From contig MJGA01000003.1 in assembly GCA_001910725.1 (NCBI GenBank), positions 1,116,001 through 1,180,000 on the forward strand: a stretch of DNA of 64,000 bases. Direction: 5' to 3'. Shown in pieces: positions 36,193 through 48,706 of this stretch. Each line of letters starts with the position of its first letter. Within the stretch, counting starts at the first letter, position 1. Origin of the DNA: Phanerodontia chrysosporium. Lineage: Eukaryota; Basidiomycota; Agaricomycetes; Polyporales; Phanerochaetaceae. The notes under the pieces were generated by a model. The model was given only the letters and a program-made list of their open reading frames with translations, searched no databases and had not been told where the DNA came from. The position numbers and the translations under genes were made by a program.

Positions 36193-37390
36193 ATGTTCCC
36201 CACCCCTACATTGCCCCTGCCTTGTCAAGCCGCCTCCCCATCGCGTGCGAAACTCCGAAGCCGAGCTTCAGGATAAACATCATGCGCAACGAGGAATGCC
36301 TTGTTCTTTGTTGCGCGGGCTGGTGCAGGTGACAGCGCATTTATGGGGCAACTCTAAGGTACGCCATCAGATTCCTATTGCTGTTTGCCCTGCTAACAGG
36401 GTGCTCTCGACTTTGTTCTGCAGAGTTACGGTACGCGTGTATGAAATTATGAAATTACAACATCAATTCCACGCATATATGCACCCGCCCTGCACACGCT
36501 TGCAACCATTGCACACAACTGCGAGAACAACGGATACCCGATGCCCCGCAGTGTGGCTCGCCGAGCGCGTTATCTCCTGCCAGACCGCTGCGTCCGCTGA
36601 CCAAAAGGCCCCATCAGGTTGCCTCGTTCATCGGGAGCAACGCCAATTTCTATGTCGCAGACGCAGACGTCATCATGGTTCAATTCCCCCTCCCCGCTGC
36701 ATACTCCTACTGATCTTCATTACAGGAAATACGACACATGGTTCGCGCTTTCCGAAATCGATAGAACAGTACAAGATCCTCACCTTCTTCGGCGGCAACA
36801 TCGTCGCTAGCGAGGGCGAGCACTGGAAGCGCTCCCGCAAGATCGCCGCGCCCGCTTTCTCTGAGGTATGCCCTCGTGCCGTCCCCTGTCGACCCTGCAT
36901 TTCTGAGCGGTCGTGCGCAGCGGAACAACAAGCTCGTGTGGGACGAGACGCGCCTCATTCTTCAAGACCTCTTCACTCACGTCTGGGGCAAGCGCGCCGA
37001 GATCCACGTCGACTACGCCGTCGACATCACCCTCCTGGTGCGCGCGCCTGCACCTGTTTCCCGATCGTGCGCTCACTTGCGTCCATCTCTCTCCCCGGAC
37101 ATTGGGCACACGCCTTGGCCGCGAAGATCGCCCTGTTCGTCGTCGGCGTCACATGCTTCGGGCGTCGCATCCCATGGCAGAACGAGGACGTCGTGCCTGC
37201 CGGGCACACGATGACCTGACTCAAGGTGCGCCCCACTTCCCGTCATGCCCTCCCCATCTTTCCCACCTCTCCCACGCTCACGGCATGCTGTCACGCACGC
37301 AGACCGTGCTGCACACAGTGTCCGAGAACGTCTTTATGCGGCTGCTGATCCCGGACCATGCGCAGACTTCCGACAGCGAGCAAAGGTAAG
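36193..37390 (+). pseudogene. Cytochrome P450 relic, truncated
   Basis: Fragments match the N-terminal half of Agaricomycete P450s in order: FIGSNANFYVADADVIM, the helix C region SEGEHWKRSRKIAAPAFSE, NNKLVWDETRLILQDLF, ALFVVGVTCFGRRIPWQNE, then VLHTVSENVFMRLLIP. Intron-like gaps with GT-AG ends remain between them (e.g. donor after AFSE at 36867). There is a TGA in frame at 37217, just after GHTMT. No membrane anchor is encoded after the first ATG (36193), and the I-helix, ExxR and heme Cys domains are absent downstream. Loss of the whole catalytic half cannot be a homopolymer error, so this is a true pseudogene; its exact ends are uncertain. Confidence 0.75.
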
Positions 37391-38766
37391 AATATTTGGC
37401 AGACGGTGGTCGACATTTACCTGTTACTCATCTGACCTGCTGTGCTACACAGGATACCCTGGGATGTAGGGTTGTGCGCATGTACGTGATCAGCTCTCTG
37501 CTTTCTGACCCTTTTGTACTGATGTCCACTTGCAGGCGCAGCAGTCTTTTCCTTTGACAGGTTCGTCACTGTATCCTATATGCTGCTCACTTTCAACGAA
37601 CCCCTATCGGCAGTGCCTAGCGTATAGCATCCGTCTAGCATGATCAGCGTCATGCACGGCTAGCATGTGGGTGGCACAAGTATGTGGTACAGCCAGCCGT
37701 CTGTTCTATTCTGCATTTGTCACCCAGCCACTTGTGTACTGTACTGTATCCAGATGAATAAATCGATTTTATTGTCTAAAATATATGGGATGAGCCCGAG
37801 TAGCAGCCGAACGAACCCAAAAGTGCGCCCGGAACTGCCACCGCTTGCCAGGCATTACCAGCCCTGGCCATGCCTGATCTAGCTTACCATGATGGCGAGC
37901 CTGGTCTATGGTGTCAGACTGATGGGCATGGTCACGCTTATCGATCGCATGTCTGAGCTGGCAACTACAATCCCAGCCTGAAAGCGCTGACCTGCTCTGG
38001 TAGCCTGGTCATCGCTGGCCTAGCTAGATCTAGCGGTCTTTTTTTTGCTGATGGAAGCGTCGGTTGTCGGGAGTGATGGGGATGATGGCGGGCACGAGGC
38101 GCGCGTCGCTTCACATGACGTACACAACGCGCGCCTAACCCCGCAATAATAGGCACGCGTCGAGTCACCGCCCTGAAATTTGTTGACCTGGTTCGACGCC
38201 CTCTGCCTGTCTGCACTCGACCAACACGGCACAGTCTATGCAAGAGAAATGGACATTCTCGCCCGACGACTCTACAACGGCGGCTTCAACCATCTCAAGC
38301 GCAGGACCGGCTCTCTCCTCGTCCGCATCCCGCGTCCCATCGTCCAACCCCCGCTCGTCAGGCCCATGTCCACACCGCATCACGTACCCCTCGTGAACAC
38401 CAATGTTCGTCTCTCATTTCGCATTCTACGGCCAGCATTGCGACTCGCGCTAGAAGTAGCTACTTGGTGTATCTATGTGAACGTGCCTGTGTGAACGCTG
38501 TTCACATGAGCTATCGCCATGCCACTTGCTGTGAGCATACCTGCATTACGCGTCTCTCCTTTCAGTCCCTTTCTCCTCAGCTCCCATATAATCTATCACG
38601 CCATCCCTCGCCATCCTTACTATCTTGTTCTGCATTAGCTGATTTCGCTGACCTGATACGCTAGAAAACCCCCGAGGACGGCCATGTATGCAAGGGCATC
38701 CACGCCTACCTCAAAACCAACCGCCGTGATAGTAGCACTTTGAGCTCTGCGCCTGAAACCACAGCC
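37391..38766. other. Intergenic; possible extra 5' exon of the carbonic anhydrase
   Basis: Mostly no coding signal. From 38249 an ATG opens MDILARRLYNGGFNHLKRRT, an Arg-rich stretch like a mitochondrial presequence, ending at a GT (38405). From 38665 an open stretch runs in frame into the carbonic anhydrase start. A mitochondrial isoform using a 260-nt intron is conceivable but unproven. Confidence 0.3.
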
Positions 38767-39485
38767 ATGGCCGCACACGCTGACTTCGTCAAGAACAACG
38801 AAGTGTATGCCGCCTCGTTTGGCGAGAAGGGCTCTCTGCCGCTCAAGCCGGGAAAGAAGCTGGCCATTGGTGAGTGTCGATCTGTTCTAGACTCTCTGCA
38901 CTTCTGACTGTCCGACCCTAACAGTTACGTGCATGGACGCGCGCATCAAGTATGTGAGCGTACGGAAGCATTTGGCTTTTTCTGACACCATGGCCAAACA
39001 GTGTCTACGCCGAACTCGGTATTCATGAGGGTGATGCTCACATTATCCGCAATGCCGGAGGCAGCGCGTATGCTCAATACTACCTATGGATCGCTCTTCG
39101 CTAATTTGACTCTAGCAAGGACGCTTTGCGCTCCATCATCATCTCCCAACGCCTCCTCGGCACCCGGGAAATTGCTGTCTTCCATCACACGGATTGTGGC
39201 ATGCTCACCTTCAAGACGCCTCAACTTCGCCAGCTTGTGAAGGACTCTGATCCGGAAACCCGGCTCTCAAGGCCGTCGACGAGATTGACTTTCTGGAGTT
39301 CCCCGAACTCGAACAGAGTGTCAAAGACGACGTCCAGTATCTGAAGGAGAATCCCTAGTCCTTCCCGAGACACTTGTCACTGGATGGGTCTACGAAGTAG
39401 GCACCGGCAGAGTAAGTCCGGGGCGCTATGAATGAGCCCTCATTGATGTTCTAACGTTGCTATGCAGATTCGTCGTGTTGTTTGA
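38767..39485 (+). CDS. Beta-carbonic anhydrase
   Basis: Zinc enzyme that hydrates CO2. Exons: 38767-38869, 38925-38949, 39002-39067, 39116-39411, 39468-39485 (169 residues, usual for this compact fungal/bacterial-type beta class). Zinc site motif TCMDARI (Cys and the Asp-Arg dyad), then the structural stretch GDAHIIRNAGGSA and HHTDCGM (His and Cys ligands). The C-terminus is VLPETLVTGWVYEVGTGRIR. Two frame breaks: AAA at 39256-39258 (one A missing, gives DPENPALKAVDEIDF) and CCC at 39353-39355 (one C missing; otherwise a premature stop after KENP). Confidence 0.85.
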
Positions 39486-39971
39486 ACGCCTAGCTGATAC
39501 GGGCCTACACGCCGCTCGAGATCATCTTGAGTACGTCTTAGCCCTTCGCGTGTCTGCCGCGTGTGCTGAGGATCTGGTTGTCACAGGCGCAATGCTGACG
39601 TACGAGATGTGTCCGTAAATACCAATCTGTGCTTCTGTACCTACATCTATGCGAACATAGGCAACACAACACTGATGCATGTTGTCCGAGCAAAGCGGGA
39701 TGCCCTCTGACAGACGATGAAGGTCGACTTGTGATTGGCTAGCGCTGCCGCGTTCGTCGGCCACGTGGAAATGTGATCACTTTTTGGCCGTATTCACATG
39801 CCCCCATGACAGTGCATGTGTCCACCAAAGATATTTCTCTGACCCTGCACACCGCTGCTCGCACGCCGGCAGCCCAACTCCCTTCCCTCACGCGGGTCAG
39901 TCGATGTCCTGCACCCGCCTATAGGCCCGCCCCAGAAACACATCTCGTCGGGACGTAACTCAGCAGCGAAC
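39486..39971. other. Intergenic, no gene recognised
   Basis: Short spacer between carbonic anhydrase and the ABCD transporter; nothing coding supported. Confidence 0.5.
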
Positions 39972-42787
39972 ATGCCGCTGTCTCTGCCAGCAAAGCTGCG
40001 TCCAAGCCAGCAGCAACTCGCTGCGGCAGCTGCAGCGTACGGGCGACACCGCCCACTTGTGCAGAAGGCCCTCACGGCGAGCTTCGTCATCTATGTACTG
40101 TCCACGACGCACCACTCGCTGTTCGGGCGTGCAGGGGCATCGCCGCTGCGGAAGAGCAAGGGCAAGGGGCGCGAGGATGAGCGCAAGCCGCCGCGCGTCG
40201 CGGTGTGTGCCTCCTGCCTTGCGTGCGATCATTCGAGCTGATATATCGCACGCCAGGTCGACGCCGTGTTCTACCAACGCCTGTCCGCGCTCCTGCGCAT
40301 TGTGATCCCCGGCATTCGCTCGAAGGAGGCGCTGCTGCTCTGTATGCACTCGAGCCTGCTCATCTTCCGCACGGTGATCTCCCTCTACGTCGCTGCCCTG
40401 GATGGCCGGTGCGTGACCCGACCTCATGTTCCTGGCGCCGCGACCCTGACTGTACGGCAGCATTGTGGCGTCGCTCGTCCGCGCGCAGCCCGTGCCGTTC
40501 CTGCTCAACATCCTCAAGTGGCTCCTCGTCGCCATCCCTGCGACGTGGACAAACAGCTGGCTCAGCTTTGTGCAGAGCAAGCTCGCACTCGCGTACAGGA
40601 CGCGTCTCACTAATGAGATCATGACGCAATACCTTGGGGATGAGCAGACAAATGACAAGATCTTCTACAAACTAGGTGCGTTGGTTTAGGTCTCGTGTGA
40701 TGCATGTCTCATGAAACCCTTCCCACTCAGCAAACCTCGACGATCGGATAAAGAATCCCGACCAGTACGCCATATAATTGTGGCCTAATGCGGCATGCTA
40801 ATGCGGACCATCCAGAATGATCACTCATGACATTCAACGCTTTTCGAACCATTTAGCCGCAATCTACTCCAACCTGGCCAAACCAATCCTAGACGTTATT
40901 CTGTATAATTATCAGCTCTCTCGCAATGTAGGTGCGGAGGGTCTGGTCCTCCTCACCATCCTTGTACAATCATCTGCCGCGCTACGTACGTCTTGTTCGC
41001 ATCTCCTGCCTTCTGCTACTCACTACTGCTACAGTGAAGGCGCTAACGCCGTCATTTGGTGCATACGCAGCGCAGTCCGCTCAGCTGGCAGGCTCTCTGC
41101 GTCACACGCACTCACGGCTCGCCGAGTTCTCCGAAGAGGTCGCGTTCTTCGGCGGCGAGGAGACCGAGAAGATGCTCATCGAGCGCGAGTACGAAGGCTT
41201 CATGAAGCACGAGAACATGGTGCTCAACAAGCGCTGGTGGCATGGCTGCGTCGAGGAGGGCATCGTGAAGTGGCTCTGGGGAAGCTTTGGCGTGAGTGGA
41301 ATTGACGGTGAAGTGCACAATGGGAGGCTAATACACCATAAAAGTTGTGTATATGCGCCATTCCTGCCTTCTTCAAGCTTCCGGGAGTGCAGAGTTTCGA
41401 CTTGGGTAGCCGAACAGAAGGTTGCTCTCTTTCTACTTGCTCTCATCGCATCGCTCACCCATCCGTAGGCTTCGTCACGAATCGACGTCTCCTTCTGTCC
41501 GCGTCTGACGCGTTCGGACGCGTGATGTACTCGTACAAAGATCTCTCTGAGCTCGCTGGCTACACTGCACGCGTCTCGCTGCTCATGGAGACTATGGCTG
41601 ATGTCAAGAAGGGCAAGTTCGAGAAGGCTCTAGTCAGCAGTGCAAGCACCGAGGAGAACGCTAAAAGTACGTTCCGAAACACCCCTTGGTGGGGAGCGTC
41701 CTGATAGATACCGTCGCCCAGTCCTGAGCGGCCGCGGTCAAGTCGTCGAATCGGAAGAGATCGAGTTCCAGAATGTGCCCATCGTCACGCCGAACGGCGA
41801 TGTGCTCCTCAAGAGTCTCAGCTTCTACGTCAAGCCTGGGGTATGTGTAACCTTGACACTGTGGATTCGACGACGGCTGACAGTCCTCAGCAACATTTGC
41901 TCATCGTGGGGCCGAATGGCTGCGGCAAGTCGTCGCTCTTCCGCATCTTGGGCGGCCTTTGGCCAGTGTACGGTGAGTTGTCGTGTTTCGGAAGCTACGC
42001 AAGTCATGACCATCATTGCAACACAGGAGGCGTTGTCAGAAAGCCCCCAGCGTCTCAGTTCATCCTCATCCCGCAGCGGCCGTACCTGTGTCTGGGTACG
42101 CTCCGCGACCAAATCATCTACCCGCACAACAAGGCGGAGATGGAAGCCCGTGGAGTGACAGATAGGGATCTCCTTGCCATTCTGAAGCACCTCAGCATGG
42201 ACAGCATCGTCGAGCGCGAGGGTGGCTGGGACGCAGCCCGTGAATGGCGCGAGGCGCTGAGCGGCGGCGACCAGCAGAAGATCGCGTGGGCACGACTATT
42301 TTATCACAGGCCCAAGGTAAGCATGCGATTCGTGGCCCGGACGCGGTGCTGACACGGGATTGCAGTACGCGGTGCTGGACGAGGCTACGTCGCTAGTGCC
42401 TGTCGAGATGGAGGCGCTGATGATGCAGCATGCGGGCGAGTTGGGCATCACACTGCTCACTGTGTCGCACCGCCCGTCGCTGTGGAAATACCACTCGATG
42501 ATACTGCAATATGACGGGCAGGGCGGATATGTATTGTACGTGCATCGCTCGGCTGATGTCCGGGGCGGTACTGACAGCGGTCTGCAGCACGAAGCTCGAC
42601 GCGGAGAAACGCCTGGCGCTCCAGCAGGAGAAGGAAGCACTTGAGGCAAAACTCTAGAAGTGTATGTGTTTCTTTTTCGTCACGATGGTCTGCAGCACAC
42701 TGAGGCTGAACTACCACGTCTAGGCCAAAGATGAGAGCGCGGTTGGAGGAGCTGAGGGCGGCAGCAGAGGCGGAGCTACGTTCGTGA
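39972..42787 (+). CDS. Peroxisomal ABCD half-transporter (PXA/ALDP family)
   Basis: Imports very long-chain acyl-CoA into peroxisomes for beta-oxidation. Fourteen exons from 39972-40202 to 42724-42787 (710 residues). Transmembrane domain residues about 1-400, including the EAA-like motif [18 protein letters not shown]. The nucleotide-binding domain has Walker [11 protein letters not shown]-loop [17 protein letters not shown], signature LSGGDQQK, Walker [10 protein letters not shown] and switch His in TVSHRPSL. A frame break at 42653-42655 (CTCTAG for CTCCTAG) creates an early stop after LEAKL. Bridging it continues [20 protein letters not shown] to the stop at 42785-42787. Confidence 0.9.
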
Positions 42788-43152
42788 GTGTAGTGTAGAG
42801 TAGTATACCCGGGTTCCGGAATGGACGACTAGAGTGGCAGAGTGAGAGTGGTGGCTTTACTTGGACTAGAGTCGGAGCAAGTGCGGGTCCATGGGAGAGA
42901 CTCGCGGCGGGAGCTGACTGGATGTGTTGTGGTGCGTTTGTGGCGTGCGGGGTAAGCCGGAATGACCTCCGGCGCCAATCCTCTCCCAAAGGCTCCAGCG
43001 GCGATTGGCTCAGCTAGCGCCCATTGCCGGTGTCCAGTCGTGTGCGTCCGCCGACCCTTCTTCTTCACTTACCACCATCCCCTCACGATCTCCATATATC
43101 CTCTGTACTCTACTCGCTGTCTTTTCCCCTCACGAAAAGTCTAATTTCAACC

Positions 43153-43818
43153 ATGCATTACTTCTCCCAAATCTTCAACTACGAGTGCGTCGACCCGAGT
43201 CAGAAAAACCCCTGCAAAGTTGCTCACACGAACATTTTCTGCTTCACAGGCACCCATGGTCGCACGTCGTCATTGGGATGTGGCACAAGTACCCAAACCC
43301 ACACTGCAGCCACGTCCTCTCCATAGACGTCGTCGACCGCTCGGTCGACCCAAATACGGGTATCATTAGAACGGAGCGCATACTGGGTTGTAAGCAGAAG
43401 GCTCCGACATGGATCGTAAAGGTGCGTCCCACACCTCCAGTCAGTCACAACGCCATTTCTGACTTTGTCTCTGCGCTTTCTGCAGCTCTTCGGTGGCTCG
43501 GAAGACGCTTTCGTGCGCGAGATCTCGTTCATCGACCCCGCGACACAGACTGCCACGATCACATCCGTGAACCTCTCCCTCTCCCAGTTCGCGACCTGCT
43601 ACGAGAACATTCGCTACTCTCCTACACCAGACGGGCGCACGACCTTCCAGCAGACCGCCGAGATCCAGGCGCGCGTCGGCCTCTGGCGCAGTGCGACGGA
43701 CAAGCTAGAGAACTGGCTCGTGCAGCGCTTTGAGCAGAACGCCCAGCTCGGCAAGCTTGGATTCTCGGATGTGCTACGGAATATGTGGGAAAACAAGCAG
43801 CAACAGCTGCAGTCATAA
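43153..43818 (+). CDS. PRELI/MSF1-domain lipid transfer protein (UPS family)
   Basis: Mitochondrial intermembrane-space phospholipid carrier, working with Mdm35/TRIAP1. Exons 43153-43184, 43250-43421, 43486-43818 (178 residues, one PRELI domain, no frame break). Diagnostic start MHYFSQIFNYEHPWSHVVIG, then WHKYPNPHCSHVLSIDVVDR and the C-terminal helix LENWLVQRFEQNAQLG. The HPWSxV start is nearer to the Ups2/SLMO type (phosphatidylserine) than to Ups1, but this subtype call is tentative. Confidence 0.9.
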
Positions 43819-44286
43819 CGTTTGGAGCGCGGCGGCGACCCCCTCTCTCTTGCGATTCCCCTTTGGTTCAGCTTGCCCCCTCCTCCGTTCACTACAGACT
43901 CATTCTTTGGTGACGCTGCATTAGAGATTATCATTATTACATAGAGCACCTCAAAAGCGTCACTGGCGACGTAACTCCCGAGTCTGGATATATCATTGTA
44001 CTACCCGCATATTCACTTCTAGCAACATGACTCTTCGCACTGACGTGATCCCCCTAATCTGTAGTTTTGTACATGGTTAGGCTGCAGAAATATCTTTACC
44101 CGTCGTGGTTACCTGTTCGCACGCAAGGGAAGCTGGCTTATATGGGCAAACGTGCCTCCATGTGAAAGTCAGTCAGTGTACCTCGCGCAATGTCGGCGAA
44201 ATGGGAAGTGTTTACATATGTCAAGCCAGGAAAGACGGTGCACAGTGCGCTACGAATACATTTTTACCACGGCTCGTTCCTCGCCT
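43819..44286. other. Convergent intergenic region
   Basis: 3' ends of the PRELI gene and the GH3 gene face each other; AT-rich, no coding evidence. Confidence 0.55.
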
Positions 44287-47200
44287 TCAGTTCGTAATCG
44301 AGCCCTTGAGGCGCAAATCCCTGCTGCTCGCGCCCACGGAGATGCCGGTGACACCAGCAGGGATCTGCCAGCTCTGGGAGACGACGTCCCAGACGGAGAA
44401 CGAGTAGCGCGAGAGCTCAAAAGAGACCGTCGTCGACGCGCCCGCGGGGAGGAACACGCTGTCGAAGCCCTTCAGGTTCTGTGGCGCACTCTTCGCGCTC
44501 GCGGGCGGGCTCAGGTACAGCTGCGGCACCTCCGTCCCGTCGACCGTGCCGTTGTTCGTCAGCGTGAAGGACACGGTGACGACCGAGTCGTGCAGCCTGC
44601 GCGGGCGTAGCGACCTGCGTCAGCGAGGTAATTTTACGAAAGGGAAACGGCGCACCATGGGTCGAGCGACGAGCCGGGCCCCGGGGGCTGACGCGTGCCC
44701 CGGCTGTCGAGCCCGTGATGACGAGGTTCGAGTAGTCGAACGTCGTGTACGAGAGGCCGAACCCGAACTCGAATCGCGGTGCGATGCCCGCCTAAGCACG
44801 CCCCCGTCAGCACGGCGCTGCGCGCTGCGCATGCACCCCGGCACACACCTGGTCAAAGTGCCGGTAGTCGATGAAGAGGCCCTCGTTGTACGGGATGGGC
44901 ACGATGCCCGAGCCGGTGGTGATGATCTGCGCGGAGTAGTCGCTGATCGACTTGCCGATGGTGAAGGGCAGCTTGCCGCTATAGTCGATGTCAGCATACC
45001 GTCTCTGCGCCCAAAGAGGTGGTCGACCACGTACCCAGGGTTGACCGCGCCAAATAAAACGTCAGTGACCGCGTTGCCTGTCGGGCACAGGTGAGTGTTT
45101 CGCGCAGCGTATGCTGCGTGTATATGCATACCTGCTTCCTGGCCAGGGAGGCCACTCCAAACCTAGTATACCGAGCGGCATCAGTGCGGGACTCTCCGAT
45201 GCACGTAAGGCACTCACAATAGCGGTGACGTTCGGGTGGTTGACCCAGGCTTCCATGTTGATAGGTCCGACACTGTTGATCACGACTATCGTGTTCTTGT
45301 TGTGGCTCGCGACCTGCTGGACTAGCGCATCCTAGAGACGTCTGTGAACAAACGGGAAAGCAATTACGATTCTCGGCACACTTACACCTCCGTGCCATGC
45401 CTGAAGGTCATTACGGTCACCTGCATTACCCTCAACAGTAAGGTATCCTTCACTGTAGGAATATTAACGTGTGCCACAAAAACAGGGTCAGACACACGCA
45501 CCCGCTGTCGGCCGTGATGAACACCATCGCGACGTCCTTCCCGGTCGCGGTGTTAGCAGCGCCCGTCAGGTCGGTGTCACTCAGTGACGACGACACGGTC
45601 GTCCCATCTTGCGACGCACGAGCAGTAATCGCATCGACAGGCTAAGGCGTGTCAGCTACGGAGGAAACGCAGCAGAAGTATAGGCTTACTGCCACCAGGT
45701 AGGGAAGTTCGCAGTGCTGTATTTCGTGGCGCCGTGAGCTTGGTTGTAGCAACTTCGCTGTTGGCGCGGACTTACCCACTGCCCCACCCAAGCGCGAGGA
45801 CACCGACGTCTCCGGCGCGGTCAGAGAAACTGGCGTAAACGAAAATTCAGCAAGCTTTGGGAACGTAAAGCTGGATTGTGTCCGTACGCGTTGGGACCGT
45901 TAGGGTTCGATCCAGCACCGTTGCCAATGATGCCAATGGTCTTGGGCTTCTTGAGCGGAAGCGCACCGTTCACGTTCTTGAGTAGGATTTGCGAGGCCGC
46001 GCCGATGGTGCGGATGAGGCTACAGACGTGTCAGCGGTGCGCGCCGAGTAGTGGATACCCGGTTTACAGTACCTCGCGTGGTTGCCGGAGACGTTCACAT
46101 GCTGGCCCTGACCGGAGTTCCACGAGTTGAAGTTGACCGCGGGGAAGTTTTGGTCTTGGCCAAGGAGGTACCACGCCGCAAGGATGCGAGTCGCCATGTC
46201 CTGCAAGACAACGTATCAGTCTTCGGTAGCATCAGTCGAAGTCCTCAAGTACCTTAATCCTGGCCTGCGAAACTTGGCCGCTGTTCACTGCGTTAACAAG
46301 GTTCTGTCCGAAGTAGCTGGCAAATGTGAACGTCAGAACGACAAAGGGTGGGTAATAAAAGACTGGCGCACGTCGTTCCGGAGTTGGTAGTCTCGTCACC
46401 CGGCATAGTCATCTAGAAAGCAATTAGCAGTAGGACCAGTGAACAGCGTGGAGACGTACATCGAGGCCTGCGTTCACAGCGGGTGCGCCAGAGTGGGTGG
46501 CCCACCAGTCTGAAAGCCGGCTTAGTCGCAGTTCTTGCATGATTGTATGTCGTAAACCACCAGACATAACGTCTACACTGCTGAAGTTAATGCAATGCAC
46601 GCGTCACATGGAAGATGCACTTACAGCCTTGGAAGCCGTACTCTCCCTTGAGAAGTCCGGACAAGGTCTTCTCGTTCTCGCAAGAGAAAGTTCCGTTGAC
46701 TATGTGGGAAACAAATTAGTGCCTGCTGGAAATTGTATCGTGATGCGTTCGTACTTTGGTCTGGTGAAAAACAATGTGAGTTACATTGCATCCGCACGAG
46801 TGAGCGTTCAAGGCTTACTGTAGCTGCACATCACGGATGCGACGTTTGCCTGGACACTGCGGAGGAACTGTCAATGTGTAAGCATCAGTTACCTGAAAAA
46901 TCAAAGAGAGAGCATTACAGGGTGTCCGTAGAGTTCATGCTCCTATCATATCGATGAGAAAGAATGGCACAGAAACAATCACATGGTCTCACCGTCCTAT
47001 TAAAGCAGATCAGCTACTTGTTTGAACCTCGCAACGTGATAAAGCTCACCTGTCATCGACATTGGACGAACTGGAGTCCGAAAATGCTCTTGCTCACTGC
47101 ACACAAACGTTAATGACGCGAATATCGAAAAGGACAGACCACGCACTTGTTGATGAAGTGCTTCGCACAAGCCTGGGCACCGGAGGACTGAATGCCAGTG

Positions 47201-48317
47201 ATGGTCTCGAAAGCAAGCTCACCAGAAAGGAACGGATCGCCTCCGCCACTGCAAGTTGGGATCACAGCGATCAGTTACTATCGCGGTCAACGCATCAACA
47301 CTCGAGTTAACTCACCCTTCCCAGTTTCGGCCGCGGCGGGGACGCGCATGAGGTTCATCATGGGCCGAGAGCGACGTGTACGCCTTTTCCCTTGAACTCC
47401 GCGCCCATAGCAGCTCCGCGTTGGCGCATAAGAGTACGGTTCCATGTAGCAGCGACGTTGATTTCACTGTATGTAATGGCTTTAGTCGAGGAAGTAGGTC
47501 CGTAGCTACCATTGGACACGTACGGTGGGAAGACGGAGGTGCCGTCAGCATAACGGACACCAACGGGCTGTCTGTGGACCACGAGATAAGTCGATCTGGA
47601 TACATCGTAAGAACTTGGAACACATACCTTGGAGGCAAAGTCCAGTGAAGCCGGGTATAGACGAGATAGCAGGGGTGTTGCCGACGCATGGACCTTTCTC
47701 CCACTGTACACCTGCCAGAATTTGTTAGAAGACGGGGTATCAACCGCGAGTCATCTCACCTGTCGCGAGGTTGACCATATCAGTCACCGATAGCTTTGCT
47801 ACAGCAGCTTGTGCCTGCGCGTGTTTCAGTGACATCAACATATACATCTGAAGACGTCGTTCCAACCTTGACGTAAGCGGCGGCCCATTCTGGCGACACG
47901 TTCGCCACGGTCTGGGAGGGCGCCGGGGGGCTGGTGCTAGTGGAACTTATGCTGCTGCTGCTTGCACTGCTGGAGTGGCTGCTGACGCTGCTACTTGACG
48001 AATGACTAGACGAAACACTCGTGGTGGCGGCGCCAGGGAGACATTGTGAGTAGTCTACGTGTCATGAGCTCGGCTGCTGTGACATGCAGCGTGTGGCGAC
48101 GTACATGGGTTCAGCACTGTGCAGGTCGCGCCGCTGACGCAAGTAGTTGCACCAGTCCTGCATGGGAGGAACATATGAGCATTCACTCCGGACGCAGGAG
48201 AGACAAGCAAGCTAACCATCCGATACCGCCACATTGCTGATACAGGCCGGACTGAGCTTGGACCCCAGTCAGCAACCCTAGAGCAAGATGTAATAAGACG
48301 ACCAGTGTCAGTCCCAT
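44287..48317 (-). CDS. Secreted CBM1-GH3 beta-glucosidase
   Basis: Extracellular cellulose-degrading enzyme releasing glucose from cellobiose. Signal peptide MGLTLVVLLHLALGLLTGVQ, then an N-terminal CBM1 (SGLYQQCGGIGWTGATTC ... NPYYSQCLPG, exons 48317-48217, 48157-48105 and the start of 48054-47867), a Ser-rich linker and the GH3 catalytic domain. Catalytic nucleophile motif YVMSDWWATHSGAP, followed by GLDMTMPGD. The GH3 C-terminal domain (VGVLALGWGSG) and a fibronectin-III-like domain ending GASSRDLRLKGSITN* complete it. About 29 exons, including a 6-nt and a 12-nt microexon. At least six single-base breaks occur (near 47560, 47362, 47330, 47081, 45702, 44712). All are missing bases in short runs, so I do not call it a pseudogene. 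Confidence 0.87.
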
Positions 48318-48706
48318 TTTGTCAGCGTAGGGAGAGGGGGCTGTCTTGCGTAGACAGCGTAGGCATGGTCAAAGCACTTATACTTCTCGAATATGTTTGA
48401 AGAAGTCGATATGTAGATCGGAAATGGTCTTGGCCACGTCGTTGCCCAACAGCTGCCGCGTCGAGCGGATAAGGCGCGGACAAACAGCGGCAACTTCGAG
48501 GGCGAGTAGTAGGCGACAGCACTCGCGACGCCGCGGAAGCGTCGGTCGCACCGCACGAAGACGACTTGCTCTCCGAGGTGTGACTTCCGAACGTCAAGCG
48601 CAAGAGCCATGTGAGCACCCGCACATGTGCTAGGCCCTGGTATACTGTATTCCATTAGCTATTAGCGTGTCTTGTGTCCGCTAAAAACGCATCCGAAAGC
48701 ATCAAA

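Noticed and set aside
44287..48317. Calling the beta-glucosidase a pseudogene because of its six frame breaks
   Set aside because: All breaks are single missing bases in short homopolymers, the same error seen in essential genes such as MCM3 and PHB1; all catalytic motifs are intact.
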